From assembly GCA_964444795.1 (NCBI GenBank), contig CAYUIQ010000012.1, positions 1 to 64,000 on the forward strand: a DNA stretch of 64,000 bases. Direction: 5' to 3'. Of this stretch, positions 26,427 to 34,736 are shown piece after piece; within the stretch, counting starts at the first letter, position 1, and each line of letters starts with the position of its first letter. Made by a program: the position numbers and the translations under genes. Source of the stretch: JABMRP01 sp964444795. GTDB lineage: Bacteria; Planctomycetota; Planctomycetia; Pirellulales; Thermoguttaceae. A model generated the notes under the pieces. It was not told where the DNA came from, ran no database searches, and saw only the letters and a program-made list of their open reading frames with translations.

Positions 26427-27884
26427 ATGAACCATCCCACCCGTCGCGATTTTCTCAAGAGCGCCACGGCCGCGGGCCTCGCTGCCAGCTTCACGATCGC
26501 CGGCACGAAGGCCTCGGCCCGAGTGCTGGGAGCCAACGAACGATTGCGAATGGCCGTCTGCGGCATGGGTGGTCGCGGCCAGTCACACGCGGGCTCCTTT
26601 TCGGGGATGAAGGACGTCGAGTTGGTCTACGTGGTCGACCCCGACCTCGCTCACCAGCAGCGTGCCGCCGAAGGTTACTCGAAAAGGACCGGCTACACGG
26701 TCAAGGGTCTTTCCGACGTTCGCGAGGCGCTGGCCGATAAGAACCTCGACGCCATCTCGGTCGCCACGCCCAACCACTGGCACTCGCTGATGGTCATCTG
26801 GGCGGCCCAGGCCGGCAAGAGCTGCTACGTGGAGAAGCCGGCCAGCCACGACATTTACGAAGGACGCGTGGCCCTGGAAGCCTGGAAGAAGTACGGCGTC
26901 GTCGTGCAGCACGGCACCCAACAGCGGAGCGACGGTCGCCGCGCCGCTCAGATCAAGGCCATTCGCGACGGCAAGTTTGGGAAGCTGAAGATTTCCTACG
27001 GCTACTGCTGCAAACCTCGCAATGGCATCGGAGTCAAAGAGCCGAGCGATCCGCCGGCCAATCTGGACTGGGACCTCTGGCGGGGTCCGGCGGTGATCGA
27101 TCAGTATCACGGCAACTACGTCCACTACAACTGGCACTGGTTCTGGAAGACGGGCAACGGCGATTTGAACAACCAGGGCACGCACCAACTCGACGTGGCC
27201 CAATGGGCGATCGACGAAGACCAGACCCATCCGGTGCGCGCCATGGCCCTGGGCGGGCGGTTCAAGTGGGACGATCAGGGCGAAACGCCCAACACGATGT
27301 TCGGCATCGCCGAATATCCCAACGGCCAGAGCGTCTTCTTCAACGTCCGCAACGTGAATTACAGCGGATACCAGCGGCAGGTGAAGAACGAGTTTTACTT
27401 CGAGGACGGCGGTTGGATGGACGACAACGGCACCTACTACAAGAAGGGCAGCACCCAGGGCGAGAAAGTGGATTTCCCCGGAGTCGAGATTACCGGCGGC
27501 GGCTGTTTCGTCAGCTTCGTTGCCGCCTGCCGAGCCGGCAAGCCCGAAATGTCCAACGCCGACATGGACGTGGCCCATCGCTCCTGCGTGGTCGGGCACC
27601 TGATGAACAACTCGTATCGCATCGGCAAGGAGGTTCCGTTTAACGCCCGGGCCGGCCAATTCGGCGACGTCAAGGAAGCCTCCGAACACTTCCTCAAGTT
27701 GCACGAGATCACCCGCGACGGCTGCGGCGTGCCCGAGGACAAGGACCACTACACGGTCGGGCCGTGGCTGACCTTCGACCCGAAGGCCGAACGGTTCACC
27801 GGCGAACACGCCGACGAGGCCAATAAGCTCGTCCGCGACGCCAACCGTGAGGGATTTCAGATCCCGGATGCGGACAAAGTGTAG
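26427..27884 (+). CDS. TAT-exported Gfo/Idh/MocA-family oxidoreductase
   Basis: 485 residues. It opens with a twin-arginine signal, TRRDFLKSATAAGLAASFTIAG, so it is folded with NAD(P) before export. The nucleotide-binding fold starts LRMAVCGMGGRGQSHAG, followed by SVATPNHWHSLM and the family lysine in CYVEKPASHD. The GTHQLDVAQWAI stretch is typical of the large planctomycete branch of the family. Substrates are usually sugars, polyols or their derivatives. The ATG at 26427 is chosen because the AGGAG at 26415 gives a 7-base spacing, compared with 4 for the ATG at 26424. Confidence 0.9.
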   Translation: MNHPTRRDFLKSATAAGLAASFTIAGTKASARVLGANERLRMAVCGMGGRGQSHAGSFSGMKDVELVYVVDPDLAHQQRAAEGYSKRTGYTVKGLSDVREALADKNLDAISVATPNHWHSLMVIWAAQAGKSCYVEKPASHDIYEGRVALEAWKKYGVVVQHGTQQRSDGRRAAQIKAIRDGKFGKLKISYGYCCKPRNGIGVKEPSDPPANLDWDLWRGPAVIDQYHGNYVHYNWHWFWKTGNGDLNNQGTHQLDVAQWAIDEDQTHPVRAMALGGRFKWDDQGETPNTMFGIAEYPNGQSVFFNVRNVNYSGYQRQVKNEFYFEDGGWMDDNGTYYKKGSTQGEKVDFPGVEITGGGCFVSFVAACRAGKPEMSNADMDVAHRSCVVGHLMNNSYRIGKEVPFNARAGQFGDVKEASEHFLKLHEITRDGCGVPEDKDHYTVGPWLTFDPKAERFTGEHADEANKLVRDANREGFQIPDADKV

Positions 27885-28083
27885 ACGCGTCCCCGTTGGA
27901 AGACACGTCCACCGCGGCTATTTGCCGAGGTGGCCCGAATGAGATATTGGTTTCCGGGCGTTCCCGACCACGCCTGACCGGACGGCGCGGACGGTCTGGA
28001 CTGTTGCGCGAGACATACGGCGAGAGGAGTCCAAGCCGAACGGAGGAAGCCGGCCAATTGCTTCTCTTGCGGAAGAGTTTTTC

Positions 28084-31000
28084 ATGAGAGTCGAACCATG
28101 CCCGCGACGGGGGCGCCCTCGGTTGACTTCGGTGGTGCTCGCCCTGATGTGTCTTTCGGTTGGGCCCGGTTTGGTCGGCAAGGCGGAGGAATTCGATTTC
28201 TATAAGAACCTCCGCTATCCCGCCGCGGTTCGCCCCGACGTGGGACGCGATCAGGTCGAGCAGGAAGGCGGACCGGACGCGGTGGGTTACCGCCGCCGTA
28301 CGGTGCGCTGGTGGCCGCGCAAGGGGCAGGACGTCATCGACGTGCCCAGCGGCGCGCCGTTGCGGACCTGGACCAGGAACAAGGGGCAGCAGGACCCCGA
28401 AGCCCTGGCCGGGTTGTGCCGGAACTGGACGGAATCGGATTCGGAGACATTCAAGGCGCATCTTGTGGGGTTCCGCGGCTTTGCCGTGCCCACCCCCAAC
28501 CCCACGTTCAGCGACGACGTCCTCATTCCCGCGGCCATTTTGCGTTTGGAAAACGGCGAGCAAAGGGCCGTTGTCCACCACTCGCCCTTCTCGCTGATGC
28601 TGAGTCCGGAAGATCACGACTTCATCCTCAAGAAGTGGCAAGAAGCATGGCCGAAGTTGAAGGCCCCGCTTTCCCAAGAGCCGTACGTAACCAATCCTCG
28701 TGACCTCAAGACGTTTCCTCCCGACAACCCGGGCTACCTGGTATTGGAGAGCGACCATTGGCGTTTTCAGGCCGGGTCGACGACTTGGGTCGACGACTAC
28801 TACCTGCTGTGCCCCGAGGAGCCGGAGAAAGAGGCCCGATATCGCCGGGGTACGCTTGAGTTTGCCGAGAATCTGTGGTCTTACGTGGAAGCCTCGGGGG
28901 CAAGGATGCCCTTTTGGCGCGAGCATGGCCCCAAGTACAAATTCGCCGTGACTACGGGTCCAAGCATTAAGAACGGCTGGCAGCGCATCGATCCCGGCAA
29001 CGGCGGCGGGTACGGCTGCTGCACCGTCTATTGGTGTGGCGGCGGGCCGCGCAGCGTCAAGCTGAGCCACGAGTTCGGCCACAGCGGGTTTCACGGGGAA
29101 AACGGCTGCAACGCCTTGATCCATACACTCATCCCGGGAGAAATGCAGATGTTCTCCCACAATTTCTGTTATCCATGGCGCAACGTCATGTTTGCCGATT
29201 ACCAGGCCGGTCTCTGGATGATCGCCCTGGGCGATAACCCGAACTGGGGCAGCGGGATCGTGCCCGTGCTGGGCAGCCTGCGTGCCGAAACCGAACCGAC
29301 CCTGTACCACGCCGTCGCCCGGCTTGGGCAAAAGAAGGGGTTGTGGAAGAATGGAATCAAGGGGTTCGGCGATTTCTTCGGCGAGTACGCCGCGAGGATG
29401 GTAACGGTCGACTTCGTCGCGCAGCCCATGCTGCGATGCAAGTACGGGATGCCGGAAGTCAGCTACGTCTATCCGGTATACGGCCGTGAAAACACCTACC
29501 GCGTTCCCAACTCCGAAACGCCCAGGGCCTACGGGTTCAACATCGTCCGCCTCGATCCCGATGACGACGCGAAGGAAGTCGTCGTGGATTTCCACGGCTT
29601 CCACAACCCCCAAAGGTATTCCGACTGGCGCGCCTGCATCGTGGCCGTGGACGCCGCCGGGCGGGCGCGCTACAGCCCTCTTTGGAACAAGGGCAAGATG
29701 GCGTTGGGCCTGCGGCCGACGGACAAGCACCTCTGGCTGACCGTGGCCGCCACGCCCTCGGCCATGCCGGTCCGCGAAGGCGCCGGATGGCACCACAGCA
29801 TGACCGACTACTTCCGCGGCAACCGCGCGCCGCGATTTCCCTGGGAAGTTACCTTGACCCGCTGCCAACCCGGCACGCCCCACCGCCGGCAGGGCGACGT
29901 GGTCAATCTCGACGAACTCCACACCTTCAATAACTCGAACTTCTGGGTTGACCACGGAGTCAAGCACGAAGTGCCTCTTCCCGCTTGGGATGCCGATGCC
30001 GCGCTGGCACAAGAGAAGCTTGCGGCGATGCTTCCGCGAATCAAGGGGGCGGCCGAAGCGGTGCAAGAGAGGCTGGAAGCAGGTAACGGCCACGACGAGT
30101 ATTGGCTTGTCGACTGGTGCGAGTATCGCAAGCTGGAACGACTGGAAGATCTCCAGCAGCGAGTGAAGTTTCTGCAGCGCAATGCCAAGGGCCACCGCCA
30201 CGAAAACGGCGGCGGCTTCGTGGCCGACAATGCCAGCGTGGCGTCCACCGCCTACGTGGGGCCCCATGCCATGGTGCTCGACGGCGCCCGGGTGGAAGGC
30301 AATGCGTGCATCAAAGAGTACGCGGTCGTGATGGGCCCCGAGGCGGTCGTATCAGGCAATGCCAAGATCGGCGGCAAGGCGTGGGTGTTCGGCAATATCC
30401 AGGTGGACGGCAACGCCCGCATCCTCGAATCCGTGTTGCTTGCCACCAAGAACCGCTTCCGCGGCGGCTACCACGTGCATTCGGATATCAGCGAAGGCGA
30501 GGCACGCGTGACCGGCAACGCGGTGCTCAAGGGCGAGCACATCATGCGGCTATGTTACGCCACCGACCAGGTGCTTACCGGCGGGCTGGTCGTGGACTAC
30601 ACGGCGAAAATTGCCAACCAGGCAAGCGGTGTTTTCCATTCCGGCAGATTCTGCCACGACGGGTGGTACAACTGGTGTTACACTCCCCTGGCGGCCCTCG
30701 GCCAGTGCTTGTCCGGCGGATCGGACTACGGGACCCTCTACGCCAACTGGGAGTTTGACTACCCGAAGGTTTTCTTGCTCGAAGATTCTTATGTGAACAA
30801 CAATGGGATCCTTTACGGCCGCCCCGTGTTCTTCGGTGACGGCGACCACAAGTGCGTGGTTTTCAACGGCACCGACCAGTACGCGGAAGCGCCGCCGTCG
30901 GTGGCGGATTTCGGCGAGCTGACGATCGACATGGGGATCCGCTGGTCCGGCGGCAAAGGCCAGCGACTATTTGACTTCGGCACCAGTGACAACGAGTGCT

Positions 31001-32559
31001 TCTACCTCACCCTTTCCGACGACAGCGCCAAGCCGGCTCTGGTCGCGGTGCATGACGGGAAGACTTGTCGGCTGACTTCGGCCAAAGCCGTTCCCGCAGA
31101 CCAATGGGTTGTCGTGCGCGTCGAAATCAGCGGTTCGGACGCGTCCATCTACGTTGACGGCAAGCAAATAGCGAAAGGCGCCTTTCCCTTCAGGCCGCGC
31201 GATGTATTCATCGGCGACCGGGCCGAAGGGAACTTCATCGCCTGCGACAGAAACCAGGCCGGCTTCTTCAAAGGCCGGATCGATTACTTCCGCATTTACC
31301 GCAAGACGCATGACGATTTCCATGTGATCGGCAGGCGACCACCCGACGCGGACAGGCTCTCCGCCGAGTGGACAAAACGGCGGGTCGCCAAGGAGAAGGA
31401 GTTGGCGGAGAGCTCCCCGCTCAAGGACCTGAGCAAGGAAACCGAGGAACTCAACCGTCGCCGGTCGCAGTTGCTCACGAACAGCGACAAGCTCACCGAA
31501 CTGAACGAGCGGCGTGGAACGGCCGGCAGGGAGAAAGCCGAACTCGATAGGAAGACTCTCGATAAGTTCAATGCTCTGGCGGACACCGTCGGTGCGAACA
31601 AGGAAATCGCCGAGCTTCGTGAGAAGATCGACCGCGTCAACCGCGAGATCAGAGAATCCAGCGAGTACACGGGTGCCAACGAGGCGATTCGCGAAGCCGA
31701 ACAGCAACTCGGGGAGTTTGACAAGGAGGTGCGGGAAAGCGCCACGGTCAAGGCGATCGAAGAAAAGGCTCGTGCCGAGGACGCCAAGAGACGCGAAATC
31801 GAGGAGTCGATCAAGCAACTCCCCGATCTCACCAAGGCCATGGAACTGTATCTGAAAGAGAAAGACAGCGGAAAAAGAGCCGAACTGCGGCGCAAGTACG
31901 AAACCCTGTTGCGCGAGAAGACATCGTCAAGCGTCGAGTATTCGACGGCGGAAGCTCTCGCCCGGGAGTTCCGGGAACAGCACAAGAGGGTGGTGAACTC
32001 GCGACTCGATCTTCTCCCCCAGCGGACGGAGACGAGTAGGAAGCTCGACGCGTTGCGAAAGGCCCTGCCCAAGCTCTTGGAAAGTCTGAAGGTCGGTCAC
32101 CCGGGTCTTTCCAAATTGGAGACGTCCCGCACGCAGAAGCAGAAGAGCTTCGAGGAGAAGAAGAGGGAGTTCCTGACAAGCCAGACGCAAGCCGGCGAGT
32201 TGAAGGACCAGTACCACAAGGTTCTGGCGGAACTCGATGTCGTCGACCGTGCCATCGTTGAAGAGAAAGAGCGGATGGTGTCGGTGAACGTCGAGGAGCT
32301 GGCGGAAATAGGCAGACGCCTGTACGAAATCGAGAACAAGCGGAAACACTGGCGATACGACGGGCAAGGGCTCGCCATAAGAAGAGCCGGGATGAGCCGG
32401 AATCCTTTCGCCAACTCCGCCCAAGAGAGTATCCTGACGTTGCACGAAGGCCTGGAGTATCGCACCACGGCGGATTGGGACTACCGGACACGTCAGGAAG
32501 TAAACAACGATGTCCCGCCGACGATGAAAGAGTGGCTGGAACGAGTCCGGGGGTATTGA
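28084..32559 (+). CDS. Giant secreted HEXXH protein (Svx-like) with beta-helix, LamG and coiled coil
   Basis: 1491 residues. A signal peptide (TSVVLALMCLSVGPGLVG) is followed by a large N-terminal region with a zinc-metallopeptidase motif HEFGHSGFHGENG at 329-341, resembling the Svx/DUF6055 virulence-factor family. Residues about 711-840 are hexapeptide-type beta-helix turns (VASTAYVGPHAMVLDGARVEGN...). A LamG domain covers about 910-1076 (LTIDMGIRWSGGKGQRLFDF, IYVDGKQIAKGAF). The rest, about 1093-1440, is a long charged coiled coil. The order protease, helix, lectin-like domain and coil is unusual. It could be a cell-surface fibre that binds and cuts glycoproteins; activity is unproven. A GGAAGAG ribosome site precedes the ATG. 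Confidence 0.78.
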   Translation: MRVEPCPRRGRPRLTSVVLALMCLSVGPGLVGKAEEFDFYKNLRYPAAVRPDVGRDQVEQEGGPDAVGYRRRTVRWWPRKGQDVIDVPSGAPLRTWTRNKGQQDPEALAGLCRNWTESDSETFKAHLVGFRGFAVPTPNPTFSDDVLIPAAILRLENGEQRAVVHHSPFSLMLSPEDHDFILKKWQEAWPKLKAPLSQEPYVTNPRDLKTFPPDNPGYLVLESDHWRFQAGSTTWVDDYYLLCPEEPEKEARYRRGTLEFAENLWSYVEASGARMPFWREHGPKYKFAVTTGPSIKNGWQRIDPGNGGGYGCCTVYWCGGGPRSVKLSHEFGHSGFHGENGCNALIHTLIPGEMQMFSHNFCYPWRNVMFADYQAGLWMIALGDNPNWGSGIVPVLGSLRAETEPTLYHAVARLGQKKGLWKNGIKGFGDFFGEYAARMVTVDFVAQPMLRCKYGMPEVSYVYPVYGRENTYRVPNSETPRAYGFNIVRLDPDDDAKEVVVDFHGFHNPQRYSDWRACIVAVDAAGRARYSPLWNKGKMALGLRPTDKHLWLTVAATPSAMPVREGAGWHHSMTDYFRGNRAPRFPWEVTLTRCQPGTPHRRQGDVVNLDELHTFNNSNFWVDHGVKHEVPLPAWDADAALAQEKLAAMLPRIKGAAEAVQERLEAGNGHDEYWLVDWCEYRKLERLEDLQQRVKFLQRNAKGHRHENGGGFVADNASVASTAYVGPHAMVLDGARVEGNACIKEYAVVMGPEAVVSGNAKIGGKAWVFGNIQVDGNARILESVLLATKNRFRGGYHVHSDISEGEARVTGNAVLKGEHIMRLCYATDQVLTGGLVVDYTAKIANQASGVFHSGRFCHDGWYNWCYTPLAALGQCLSGGSDYGTLYANWEFDYPKVFLLEDSYVNNNGILYGRPVFFGDGDHKCVVFNGTDQYAEAPPSVADFGELTIDMGIRWSGGKGQRLFDFGTSDNECFYLTLSDDSAKPALVAVHDGKTCRLTSAKAVPADQWVVVRVEISGSDASIYVDGKQIAKGAFPFRPRDVFIGDRAEGNFIACDRNQAGFFKGRIDYFRIYRKTHDDFHVIGRRPPDADRLSAEWTKRRVAKEKELAESSPLKDLSKETEELNRRRSQLLTNSDKLTELNERRGTAGREKAELDRKTLDKFNALADTVGANKEIAELREKIDRVNREIRESSEYTGANEAIREAEQQLGEFDKEVRESATVKAIEEKARAEDAKRREIEESIKQLPDLTKAMELYLKEKDSGKRAELRRKYETLLREKTSSSVEYSTAEALAREFREQHKRVVNSRLDLLPQRTETSRKLDALRKALPKLLESLKVGHPGLSKLETSRTQKQKSFEEKKREFLTSQTQAGELKDQYHKVLAELDVVDRAIVEEKERMVSVNVEELAEIGRRLYEIENKRKHWRYDGQGLAIRRAGMSRNPFANSAQESILTLHEGLEYRTTADWDYRTRQEVNNDVPPTMKEWLERVRGY

Positions 32560-32571
32560 CCGGGCCGTGCT

Positions 32572-33525
32572 CTACGGGGACTCCGTCGGAATCGCAAGAC
32601 ATACGCGGAACCCGATGTTATCCGAATTTGAACGCTCGTCCCTCCTGAGTCGGAATCCGCAGCGGCAGGCCCCGGGGTAACTTCGCCAGGAACCGCCGCG
32701 CAAGACGCGCTGGTTTCCTTCCTCGGGTCCGACCGGGTCGGTTGCATCGCCGCCGTCGTAGTCGGCGTACCGATCCGCACACCACTCGCCGACGTTCCCG
32801 TGCATGTCGTGCAAACCCCACTGGTTCGGCGGAAAACTGCCGACGGGCGAGGGCTTTTCGCGATTCAGCCCCTTGCTCCCCTCTCCGTACGTATAGCCTC
32901 CGTGGTAGTTCGCCTGATCGGTCGATATCGTCTCCCCGAAGGAAAACGGCGCGGATGTGCCCGCCCTGCATGCATACTCCCACTGCGCCTCGGTGGGCAA
33001 GGAGTACGGACGGCCCTTTTCCGCCTCTTGGCTGCCCAAGGTCATGCAAAACTTCTCCGCGTCGGTCCACGAAACTTTGAGCATCGGGTGGTTCTCGCCG
33101 GTGAATCCGTCGGGGAATTCGTCCGTCGGCTTTTTGTCGGTCTCTTTGCGAGTCGGGCTGGTGACCGCCTCGTAAGACCCTTGCGTCACTTCGTGGATCG
33201 ACATGTAAAAGGCACCGGTCAGCGTCACCTTATGGCTTGGATGCTCGTCTTGGAACCAGCCGGCTTGTGCGTTGGGCATGTTGCAACGCCGGGCGACTTC
33301 CGCCGCGGAATCCCGGGAGCCCATCATGAACGTTCCGGCGGGAATCAGCACGAACCGCATGCCGACCGAGTTCTCCATCGCCACCGGCACACCCAGTTTC
33401 TTCGCCGCCGCCACCTGCTCCGCCGATACCTTGGCCCAGGAAGGCACCTCCGCCGCGGCCCGAACGGCGCCGGTTATAAAGACAGTCGCCGCCAGAAGAA
33501 ACGTCGCTACACGTCCAGCACACAT
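32572..33525 (-). CDS. Secreted SUMF1-like (FGE-sulfatase domain) protein, catalytic pair incomplete
   Basis: 317 residues with a signal peptide (ATFLLAATVFITGAVRAAAE). The formylglycine-generating-enzyme fold is clear: FVLIPAGTFMMGS, EVTQGSYEAV, PVEVSW-like LKVSWTDAEKFC, LPTEAQWEYACRAGT, LHDMHGNVGEWCAD and RVLRGGSW...IGFRV. True enzymes use two cysteines five apart near the end. Here the first aligns with Cys287 (PGACRCGFRLRR) but the second position is arginine, so formylglycine formation is doubtful. A non-enzymatic or binding role is likely. It lies 15 bases downstream of a HEXXH metallopeptidase gene and shares its operon. Confidence 0.83.
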   Translation of the reverse strand: MCAGRVATFLLAATVFITGAVRAAAEVPSWAKVSAEQVAAAKKLGVPVAMENSVGMRFVLIPAGTFMMGSRDSAAEVARRCNMPNAQAGWFQDEHPSHKVTLTGAFYMSIHEVTQGSYEAVTSPTRKETDKKPTDEFPDGFTGENHPMLKVSWTDAEKFCMTLGSQEAEKGRPYSLPTEAQWEYACRAGTSAPFSFGETISTDQANYHGGYTYGEGSKGLNREKPSPVGSFPPNQWGLHDMHGNVGEWCADRYADYDGGDATDPVGPEEGNQRVLRGGSWRSYPGACRCGFRLRRDERSNSDNIGFRVCLAIPTESP

Positions 33526-33540
33526 GGGCTTCTCTCCCTG

Positions 33541-34503
33541 TCAATCGCGTTGTTGTTGCGTCTTGGCTTTTTCAGCTTCAATCCGATCAAATGCCTCGAC
33601 AACCGCCGCCGGCCAGCGGAAGACGGGCGCGTCGGTCGGGTCGAAGCCGTCCAGGTGCGGTTCGTCCAGCCGGTCGCCCACGGGTACGTAGACCCACTCG
33701 TTTTGTCGAAACACCTCGTCCAACAGTTTGGCGAATTCCGGTAGATGCGTCTTTACCTGATCGCGCGTCTGGAGGTGGCAAACGTGTTGGCCTTGGGGCC
33801 CGATCATCTCCAGCGAACTTTGACCGCCGCCGGATTTCGGCCGAATGGTCCCGTTGCAGTTGAACCACGCCTGCACGCCCTCGGCCCAAAACTCCGCGTG
33901 GCCGCCGTCGATCGCGTATCCCGCCACGCAACCGCTTTGCTTGGCTTCGTCGTACAACGCCCTAAGACGCTTGTCGAACGTCTTGTCCCGGCCGGCGATG
34001 ATCCCGTGCAGCCCGTGGGCGAACTCGTGAATGAAGATGTTTTCACCTTCCCAGGGGTCGCCTTTGAGATTGAGCACATTTTCTTCGCCGCAACTGACCG
34101 GCCTGCTCCCCAAACCTCGAGCGCGATAAGCCCACCAGAGCGACATCCCCCGGCAATCGGGCAGATCAGTCTGCAATTCGCAGTAAGCCATCACGGCCAC
34201 GAACATCTTCCGCTTCTGGCAAAGATCCTTCATCAGGTCGGGCCGGTTGGCAAGCAACTTCCGCGCCAAGTATCCCACCTCGCGCAGCGCGTGCACAGAG
34301 ACCTTCTCCGAACCGGCAACCACCAGGCCGTCGGCTACGATATGCTGCTTGTAGAACGGGTCGAGCGTTTCCCATAGCGCTTCGGCGCTGTACGGCTGCT
34401 CCTCGGAATCGGTTTCCGCCGCCAAACAGCAACACGTCCCGAAGAAACAGCACGCGCCGCTTACCAGAGACAGGATACTGCTGCGAAAAAGCGTCTCGTC
34501 CAT
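33541..34503 (-). CDS. Secreted HEXXH zinc metallopeptidase
   Basis: 320 residues. The N terminus is hydrophobic and cysteine-rich (SLVSGACCFFGTCCCLAAE), so a signal or lipoprotein-type export sequence is probable. The zinc motif HEFAHGLHG (His159, Glu160, His163) is followed 41-45 residues later by EFWAEGVQAWF, giving glutamates (204, 208) suited to be the third ligand of a gluzincin. The subfamily is not recognised. The ATG at 34503 is chosen over an upstream in-frame start at 34590. It is the first gene of a two-gene operon with the SUMF1-like protein, a pairing that may help targeting or folding. Confidence 0.75.
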   Translation of the reverse strand: MDETLFRSSILSLVSGACCFFGTCCCLAAETDSEEQPYSAEALWETLDPFYKQHIVADGLVVAGSEKVSVHALREVGYLARKLLANRPDLMKDLCQKRKMFVAVMAYCELQTDLPDCRGMSLWWAYRARGLGSRPVSCGEENVLNLKGDPWEGENIFIHEFAHGLHGIIAGRDKTFDKRLRALYDEAKQSGCVAGYAIDGGHAEFWAEGVQAWFNCNGTIRPKSGGGQSSLEMIGPQGQHVCHLQTRDQVKTHLPEFAKLLDEVFRQNEWVYVPVGDRLDEPHLDGFDPTDAPVFRWPAAVVEAFDRIEAEKAKTQQQRD

Positions 34504-34736
34504 GGGGGCTTCCTTCGTTGCGCGGTGCGTGTTCCAGATCAACAGCGCCAGCAATTCTATCACAACTTGCCCCCGTTGCCAGTCCTGCACGTCGCGGGGG
34601 CTGTTCGCGGCAAGAACCGGGAATTCGAGGGGTCGAAATCCCTGTTCTCTCTACCACGGCGTTACCACTTGGGCTAGAATAAGCCTTGCCACTTCGGCGC
34701 AAAGCTACCGAGTCTTTTCTTGCAGGAGGACTTGCG

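Noticed and set aside
27796..30267. An 823-codon open frame on the minus strand
   Set aside because: It is antisense to the Gfo/Idh gene end and the 1491-residue gene. Long antisense frames are common in GC-rich genes; no motif, signal peptide or ribosome site supports it.
32572..33525. Genuine formylglycine-generating enzyme for the sulfatase
   Set aside because: The second catalytic cysteine is replaced by arginine, and the gene pairs with a peptidase, not with the sulfatase.
34630..34667. A T-arm-like stretch followed by CTACCA, like a tRNA 3' end
   Set aside because: No matching acceptor strand, D arm or anticodon arm lies upstream within 90 bases, and the stem has mismatches.
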